This document shows, piece by piece, positions 56,847 through 64,000 of a stretch of DNA of 64,000 nucleotides. Origin of the DNA: Hydrangea macrophylla. Taxonomy: Eukaryota; Streptophyta; Magnoliopsida; Cornales; Hydrangeaceae. Location: assembly GCA_033977485.1 (NCBI GenBank), contig CM066988.1, positions 55,055,649 through 55,119,648 of the forward strand. The letters run 5' to 3'. The notes beneath the pieces are model-generated. The model searched no databases and had not been told where the DNA came from. It saw nothing but the letters and a program-made list of their open reading frames with translations. The position numbers and the translations under genes are program-made. Each line of letters starts with the position of its first letter. The first letter of the stretch is position 1.

Positions 56847-58167
56847 TGTTAGGGATATATACTAAAAGCCATGCTTTATGTAGTTGATTTATTATTCATT
56901 TAATAAAATCAGTTAATCCATTTTTTATGAGAATCTGCGTGCGCAATGTTTGTATTATATTATTTATTTAATATTATGCATGTGTGTCTCTCATTCTATA
57001 TAGTAGGTGGTTTGGTGTGCAGAGTTTGGCTTACACACGGAAGATCAGGCCATCAGATATTATAGAATGTAAGATTTTGGTTTACAGTCTTAGATGGGAT
57101 TGGACACACCATCGGTAGGACTGCAGCATGGTGTTGTAGTAGGTTTGTCTTGACTACGAAAAACGGTATAGTTTCAACTCACTATGCTGGTACACTTTGT
57201 GTATTAAACAGGACTGACTTGGGGTAATTATCTTTATACTGACTTATAAGATAATTAATACCTCACGGCTATTATGAGTGCTTATGCTCTAAATCCTAAG
57301 TTAATTTGTAGACACGTACATTTGACATTTACACTTTGATCCCTAAAAGGGTGAGATCCTTAAATGGGTCAATATCTCATTGGATTGGGTGGCAATATTA
57401 ATTGTGTGGTGGATATTAATTAATGATGGAATCCATGTCTCAATTTTGGGATTGATGATATCCCCTTGAGAAAGCTTATAAGTTTTGATTATGTCAAACC
57501 CTGCAGGTGGATTTTGTATCTGACATATCAGATAAGTTAAACAGAGGATCTCAAGGAATTTTAAGAAATTAATTAAATATGATTGTCAGTAATTATATTT
57601 AATTAATGGATATCTGTAATCTTAACATAGGGAGATAATAAGCATTTAATAACATGGAGCTCGAAATATATTTTTGAGATAAGGGTAGGAGTGCAATTAT
57701 AATTCTTTAGTGGTATGAATTATAATTTATGGAAATAGGAATCTGATTCAGTTCGAATTAGGGTTTCCTAATTCCATAAGGAAGCCTATTCCTTATTGAC
57801 TTCTTATGGTCCCTATCGTAGCCTATATATATGCTGCTTTGGCTCTCTCCTCAGCTAGCATTTTTCTATATAGAGAATTATAACTCGGAATAGAAAAGAG
57901 AGCTTAAAAGAGGGAGAGCAGAAAGCAGAAAGGATTTCGAAAGAGCCCACACTCAGTTCGATATTCTAGCAGCAAAGGAATATGGTAGAAGATCGTGAGC
58001 TGTTATCGAGCCCGTGTTCTCGATTCGTCTACTACAACAATCCGTTTTAGCAGTTTAAGGTAACCCTAGTTCCTCCCTTGTAGGGTTATTGTAGTTTTCA
58101 CGTAATTTTTTTGCAGTACCAACTTATACGTGCTGTCAATGGATTCTGGGAACGCAGTTTCCTAACA
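56847..58167 (+). repeat. 5' LTR of copia element D
   Basis: A 1321-bp LTR with perfect TGTTAGG...CCTAACA ends. TATA-like CCTATATATATGC at about 57822-57834. Confidence 0.95.
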
Positions 58168-58168
58168 G

Positions 58169-58180
58169 TGGTATCAAAGC
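58169..58180 (+). promoter_or_regulatory. Primer-binding site of copia element D
   Basis: TGGTATCAAAGC, one mismatch from the initiator tRNA-Met complement, one base after the LTR. Confidence 0.9.
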
Positions 58181-59730
58181 AATGTTGATTCTGCGTATGG
58201 GTTGGACACAACCATGTTGTCCAATAAAACAGATATTATGCGTGTTTTGATGGATGGATAGAACGTAGAACTGTGCTAACCCTTGTTTTGCAGCGTTCTT
58301 ATTCCACTATTATGGTCACTGATTTTGTGTGATTGGATCCCACGATGGTTTTATCCGTGGTTAATTTTGCTGTTTTAATATAGCATGTGAACTCCTTTAT
58401 GGAGGCATAGGATTTGTGTGTAATGGATCCCATGCTTGATTGATGTGTGGTTAATTTACTGCAAAGAAATAGCATGTGATCTCCTTTATGGAGGCATAGG
58501 GTTTGTGTAATATATTTCAAGTAAATCCGTGAAGACAGTTCGTAAAGACAGTTTACAATTAGTTTCAGAAAGCAATCTGGAGGAATGTTCTGAAGGCTGT
58601 TTCAGAAAACAGTTCTGAGGCAGTTGCTGATGGTAAATCGGATTTAGCTTCCGGGGCGCTGCCCCCTCGACCCCCACGAGCTGACCGGGCAGCTCGATCC
58701 CCGCGAGCTAACCGGGCAGCTCGACCCCTGTTGCGTAGTGGCGACATAGAGCTAATCGGGTTCAATGAAGATTTCTTCACAAGAGTTGCAGCTTGACCAT
58801 AATAGTGGGATTCCTATTTTATTGTGGTTTTCTTATTTATATGTGATTGAATGATTATTATTGTTTCATGTTTAATGAATAGGACAACATGGATAATTGT
58901 TCCTAGACCTATTTCAGATGTCTAGCTGCATGTTTAAGTTATATTAATTTAAAATGATGGACAACTACATGTGTATTTAGAAATAAAACTAATTCCATAA
59001 TTTGAAAACATAAGTACTTATTTTCTAAAATCATGAGAATAGAATAATTTTATTATCTACACATGTGGGTTTCACAAGTAAGGATGAATTAATCCTTGTC
59101 AAGTATTCCATTATTTTTTATTAATTAAATTAAAAGTTTTTCTAAAAAAATTACAACCCTCAATTTTTTTTTAAAATTCTAAGTGGGAGAGGAAATTTAT
59201 TAAGTATAAATCCCATGGTCTCCATCACTGGTTTGTAGATGATATGATTAATTTTGTGTGATGGCTCTAGTGTCATCCTCCCTATCGGATGTAGTTGATC
59301 ATGGAATCATCAGTACAAACTTCTTTAAAAGAATGTTTTGGGTGATTGTTGGTGTGGGTCACCTCTCCATCAGAGGTGTTCCTCATGGAACTCTTGACCT
59401 AGAATTAAGTGATGGTATACACTTAGCTATAAATAATAATATCCTCTCCATCTGAATCACTGCTATTATTTATAGGACCAAAGCAAGTTAGCAGTTTAAT
59501 TTTATTAGGCAAAGTACATTGCTTGGATAGTAAAATTAAAAGGCAATTGTCTATCTGAACAAATGATGGATAGTATATGGCTTCCCATCTAGTCATACTA
59601 TTCGCGGTATATCAGGTTGCTGGCGGATTCCTTTCAAATATGGTAGAGGGAACCAATATTTTCAACTCGAATCCATAGTAATTTTTGCCCAAACGTAATT
59701 ATTTATGTTATGTAATTCTCAAGCTTTTAA
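58181..59730 (+). other. 1.5-kb leader of copia element D
   Basis: Non-coding. A ~90-bp unit with CTCCTTTATGGAGGCATAGG is repeated at about 58310-58510 (motif at 58392-58411 and 58481-58500). A CG-rich patch with CGAGCTGACCGGGCAGCTCG-like inverted words lies at about 58675-58735. The block 59180-59450 matches the leader of copia B and contains the hairpin CACCTCT-CCATC-AGAGGTG at 59360-59378. Confidence 0.6.
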
Positions 59731-62700
59731 GTGGGTACTTTCAATCCACTTGCTGTTATACTTAAAGAAAACAAACTTACTGGACAAAACTATATAGACT
59801 GGAAAAGGAATTTGGATATTGTGTTAACTGCTGAAGAGTACAAGTTTGTGCTTACTCAAGAATGTCCTGAGTAACCTGGTAAGGGGGCAACCGCTGAGGA
59901 AACCCAGGCTCACAAGAAATGGGTCAAGGCTGATGAGATGGCGCGGTGTTACATTTTGGCATCCATGTCAAATGTGCTGCAACATCAGCATCAGTCAATG
60001 GCCATCGCCTATGACATGATGGAGAGCCTCCGAGAGATGTTCGGGGATCAAAGTCGTGCTGCTAGGCAGGTTGCCATGAAAGACTTGATGAACACAACCA
60101 TGGCTGAGGGGACGCCTGTAAGGGATAATGTTCTTAAGATGATATCTCTTCTTAATGAACTAGAGATCCTTGGAGCTACAATCGACGGGGAAACCCAGGT
60201 CGATATCGTACTCCAGTCACTGCCAGAGTCTTTTAAGCAATTCCGCCTCAATTACAACATGAATAAATTTAAATAAACTTTGGCGGAGCTGCTTAAAGAA
60301 CTCCAAGCAGCTGAGGGTCTCAACAGAAAGTTAGGGAGTGCTCTTGTGTTTGAGAAAGGTTCTGCTTCAAAGCCAAAAGGCAAGAAGAAAATGAAAAAGG
60401 CTCAAAAGAAGGCCGCGGGTCCTCCGCCAATCCAAAGGCCACGAGGACAACCAGGAAAGCCTAAAGGCAAATGTTTTGTTTGCAAGCAGCCAGGACACTG
60501 GAAGAAGCAATGTCCAATTTATCTCGCCAGACAGAACAATCAAGGTAAATCTCATTTACTAGTTGTTGAATCGTGTTTAGCGGTCCGATCTACCGGTACC
60601 TGGTGTGTAGATACGAGAGCCACTGATCATGTATGCAATTCTTTGCAGGGGTTCCAGGGAACCAGGCAGCTCAGTGATGGAGAGATTTATGTATATATAG
60701 GAAATGCTATGAGAGTAGCAGCAGTTGCAGTAGGAGATCTACATCTTAGTTTTGGTAGAGATAGGATTTTAATATTAAGAAATTACTTTTATGTACCTTC
60801 TATTAGAAGGAATTTAGTTTCAGTTTCTAGTTTAGTAAAGAATGGATATTCAGTTCATTTTAATAAAGTAGTAGTTATTAAAGAAAATAAATGTTTTATT
60901 TGTTCTGGTCAATTGGTGGATGATCTTTATATTATAAATCCTATCTCTCCTATACTGCAACTTAATGAATTGAATAACACAAATAGTTTGCCATTTAAGA
61001 TAAAAGAACCTTCGAGGATGAACCAAACGCATCTTTGGCACTTACGCCTTGGTCATATTAATTTGAAAAGGATTCAAAGACTGGTTCAAAATGGGCCATT
61101 AGGCTCATTGAAATTGGAGGTACTTCCAGTTTGTGAATCCTGTTTGGAAGGTAAAATGACTAAGAGGCCATTCTCGGTCAAGGGCTATAGAGCAAAAGAG
61201 CCGCTGGAACTGGTTCACTCTGATTTGTGTGGTTCTATGACTGTCCAAGCAAGAGGGAGATTTGAGTACTTTGTCACTTTCATCGATGATTACTCAAGGT
61301 ATGGGTACATTTATTTGATGCGGCGTAAGTCTGAATGCTTTGAGAAATTCAAAGACTTCAAGGCTGAAATAGAGAAGCGTCTAGGTAAATGTATCAAGAC
61401 ACTACGATCTGATCGTGGTGGAGAGTACCTCTTGGGAGAGTTTAGGGAATACTTATTGGAGCAAGGGATTACATCCCAATTGTCTGCACCCCGTATGCCT
61501 CAGCAGAACGGTGTAGCAGAAAGAAGGAACAGGACTCTCATGGATATGGTAAGATCTATGATGAGTTACTCGAATTTACCAATTTCCTTTTAGGGACACG
61601 CATTAGAGACAGCTGCATACATTCTAAACTTGGTACCATTTAAGTCAGTACCTACTACTCCCACAGAATTGTGGACTGGGCGAAAGCCTAGTCTGCGGCA
61701 TGTTCGGATCTGGCGTAGTCCAGCACATATGCTGAAAGGGAACGCAGAAAAGTTGGAATCAAGAACAGAAGTATGTTTCTTTGTTGGGTATCCAAGAGGA
61801 ACTAAAGGTGATCTGTTTTATAGTCCCAAGGATCAGAAGGTTATTGTTAGCACCAATGCCACATTCTTAGAAGAGGACTATGTTATGGACCACAAGCCCA
61901 GAAGCCGTATTGTTCTAGAGGAAATGAGAAGAGAGACACCGAGACATACTTCTTCGATACCAACAGTACGAGAAGAAATACCACAAGAAAGAGTTATCGA
62001 TATTCCATTACCACGTCGTAGTGGGAGGATAATCAAAACTCGTGTAGATCCTGAACCAACCATTAACACGCAGGTTCCTGAACCAGTACAACGTGTAGAT
62101 AATGGTGTATTAAGTTCAGAATCTTCACAACAAAATGTCAGTGATACACAGACACGGGTTGTGCCTCGTCGTAGTGGGAGGGATATTATTCAACCTGACC
62201 GGTGTATGTTCTTGGGAGAGTCTTATGACCAGGTCCCTGATGAACAAGGTACCGACCCCTGTAACTACAATGAAGCACTCCAAGATAAAGATGCAGATCT
62301 TTGGCAAACGGCTATGAAATCTGAAATGGAGTCTATGTACTCCAATCAAGTCTGGGATCTTGTAGAACCACCCAATGAAATAAAACCCATTAGATGTAAG
62401 TGGATCTATAAGAAGAAGAGAGGAGCAGACAGCAAGGTGGAAACCTTTAAAGCAAGGCTTGTTGCGAAAGGGTTCACTCAAAAAGAGGGAATTGATTATG
62501 AGGAAACCTTTTCGCCGGTGGCCATGCTAAAGTCTATCCAGATTCTCTTATCCATTGCTGCACATTTCGATTATGAAATTTGGCAAATGGATGTCAAGAC
62601 ATCATTTCTAAATGGGAATCTTGACGAGTTCATCTATATGATGCAACCAGACGGGTTCATTGCGAAGGGCCAAGAACACATGTTGTGCAAGCTTAAGAAG

Positions 62701-63831
62701 TCCATTTATGGACTTAAGCAGGCATCTAGGTCTTGGAATATCCGCTTTGATCAAGCAGTCAAGTCTTTTGGTTTTGATCAATGTGCGGATGAATCTTATG
62801 TGTACAAGAAACATGATGGAAGAGTGGTGGTGTTCTTAGTACTACATGTGGATGATATCTTGCTAATTGGAAACGATGTGGGGGTATTATCTTCTATAAG
62901 GGTATGGTTGTCCAGTCAATTCGATATGAAGGACTTGGGAGAAGCCGGTCACATCCTAGGGATCAAGCTTATGCGAGATCACAAGAATAGGATGTTGAGC
63001 TTGTCACAAGGCACTTATATTGACAATATTCTTGCAAGGTTTAGCATGCAAGATTCCAAGAAGGGATTCCTTCCTTTCAGACACGGAATTACTCTATCGA
63101 AGGATCAGTGTTCTAAGACACCTGATGAGATAGAGAAGATGAAGGCAGTTCCTTATGCCTCGGCAGTAGGAAGCCTAATGTATGCTATGCTATGTACTAG
63201 ACCTAACATCTGCTTTGTTGTTGGCATGGTTAGTAGATATCAGTCTAATCCAGGGCAAGAACATTGGACTGCGATGAAAAATATTCTCAAGTACCTGAAA
63301 AGGACTCGAGACTATATGTTAGTTTACCAAGCAGACAGTCTTGTACCCATTGGGTGCACAGATTCTGATTTCATGTCAGATAGGGATTCCAGAAAGTCTA
63401 CCTCAGGATATGTGTTTACCCTAGGAGGTGGAGCCATTACTTGGAGGAGTATCAAGCAGTCATGTATTGCTGATTCCACCATGGAAGCCGAGTATGTGGC
63501 TGCTTCGGAAGCCACTAAGGAGGCCGTTTGGCTTAGAAACTTCCTTATGGATCTAAGAGTAGTACCTACGGTACAATCGACTATTACCCTTTATTGCGAT
63601 AATAGCGGAGCGGTTGCTAACTCAAAGGAACCAAGGACCCATAAGAAGGGAAAACACATTGAGCGTAAGTATCACCTGAAACAAGAGATCGTGCAAAGAA
63701 GTGATGTTGAAGTGACCAAGATAGCATCAGCAAATAACCTGGCAGATCCTTTCACCAAGAGCTTACCGGCTAAGACTTTTGACAGTCATGTAGATGGGAT
63801 AGGAGTGAGGTGTGTCGCATCATGGCTTTGA
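59731..63831 (+). pseudogene. Copia gag-pol polyprotein with three in-frame stops
   Basis: One continuous frame, no frameshifts seen. Homology to gag starts at about 59731, where the codon is GTG rather than ATG. Stops lie at 59872, 60274 and 61591. Gag core: DEMARCYILASMSNVLQ; knuckle CFVCKQPGHWKKQC near 60474. Protease: WCVDTRATDHVC, where Arg replaces the Gly of the Asp-Ser/Thr-Gly motif, probably inactive. Pre-integrase: LWHLRLGHIN...CESCLEGKMTKRPF. Integrase core: DLCG, LRSDRGGEY and [41 protein letters not shown] and [12 protein letters not shown]. RNase [22 protein letters not shown] and LYCDNSGA, ending near [10 protein letters not shown]. The 733-codon RT-RNase H part (61630-63831) is fully open. 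Confidence 0.93.
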
Positions 63832-63835
63832 GTCT

Positions 63836-63846
63836 AAGTGGGAGAT
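63836..63846 (+). promoter_or_regulatory. Polypurine tract of copia element D
   Basis: AAGTGGGAGAT lies directly before the TGTTAGG start of the 3' LTR, shortly after the pol stop. Confidence 0.9.
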
Positions 63847-64000
63847 TGTTAGGGATATATACTAAAAGCATTGCTTTATGTAGTTGATTTATTATTCATT
63901 TAATAAAATCAGTTAATCCATTTTTTTAATGAGAATCTGTGTGGGCAATGTTTGTATTATATTATTTATTTAATATTATGCATGTATGTCTCTCATTCTA
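63847..64000 (+). repeat. 3' LTR of copia element D, first 154 bp
   Basis: Starts TGTTAGGGATATATAC and matches 56847-56998 with about five substitutions and a 2-bp indel. It is truncated by the window end. Confidence 0.95.

Larger units (their letters stand above)
56847..64000 (+). mobile_element. Copia element D, nearly complete, runs off the window
   Basis: 5' LTR, primer site, long leader, gag-pol, polypurine tract and the first 154 bp of the 3' LTR are all present in order. Over the ~152 bp of LTR that can be compared I count about five substitutions and one 2-bp indel, so it is relatively young. Three in-frame stops make this copy non-autonomous as read. Confidence 0.95.

Noticed and set aside
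1..64000. Endogenous pararetrovirus or other viral insertions
   Set aside because: All reverse transcriptase regions found have Ty1/copia or Ty3/gypsy domain order with integrase. I saw no movement-protein, coat-protein or caulimovirid-type arrangement.

Overview
This window looks like nuclear DNA of a large, repeat-rich flowering-plant genome, probably a eudicot. The evidence is one intact plant-type berberine-bridge-enzyme-like gene, plant Ty1/copia and Ty3/gypsy elements with initiator-tRNA-Met primer sites, plant MITEs, AT-rich intergenic DNA and many solo or nested LTRs. I cannot name the species. I saw no rRNA, tRNA or CRISPR, and no bacterial-type operon.

Layout, left to right. 1-5712: the 3' part of a non-autonomous Tat/Ogre-type gypsy element on the + strand. 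It has a gag-like ORF without pol, a 4.3 kb non-coding tail, a 1.5 kb tandem array of 60-bp hairpin units, and a polypurine tract. 5713-7399: an LTR foldback with 455-476 bp arms. 7400-11850: LTR remnants and a MITE. 12059-13708 (-): the only convincing host gene, an intronless FAD-dependent BBE-like oxidase. 13709-16240: AT-rich DNA with MITE-like and foldback elements. 16237-19143: a broken gypsy gag and its LTR on the minus strand.

19374-31483: a decayed Tekay-like gypsy element (+) with an extra acidic ORF upstream of gag. It is interrupted by a 1.27 kb solo LTR (target duplication GGATC), by a 3.09 kb solo LTR (target duplication CTGA), and by a copia element at 31484. 31484-37160: that copia element, truncated inside pol. 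37161-50310: a minus-strand copia element that was itself split by an 8.0 kb non-autonomous gypsy element at 39076-47074 (two LTRs of equal length, 5-bp duplication CAACT). It also carries a 54-bp miniature LTR-like insertion (duplication CTGGG). 50472-53130: the 3' end of an Athila-like element on the minus strand. 53131-56145: a long Tat/Ogre-type LTR. 56847-64000: the youngest-looking element, a copia element with its 5' LTR, leader, gag-pol with three in-frame stops and the start of its 3' LTR; it runs off the window.

Apart from the BBE-like gene, nothing here works as a pathway; the window is a record of nested insertions. The most unusual signals are non-coding: the LTR foldback that could make a long hairpin RNA, the tandem hairpin array with paired changes in its stems, the family-specific palindromic words clustered upstream of TATA boxes in several unrelated LTRs, the 54-bp mini-LTR, and structured leader blocks shared by two different copia families.
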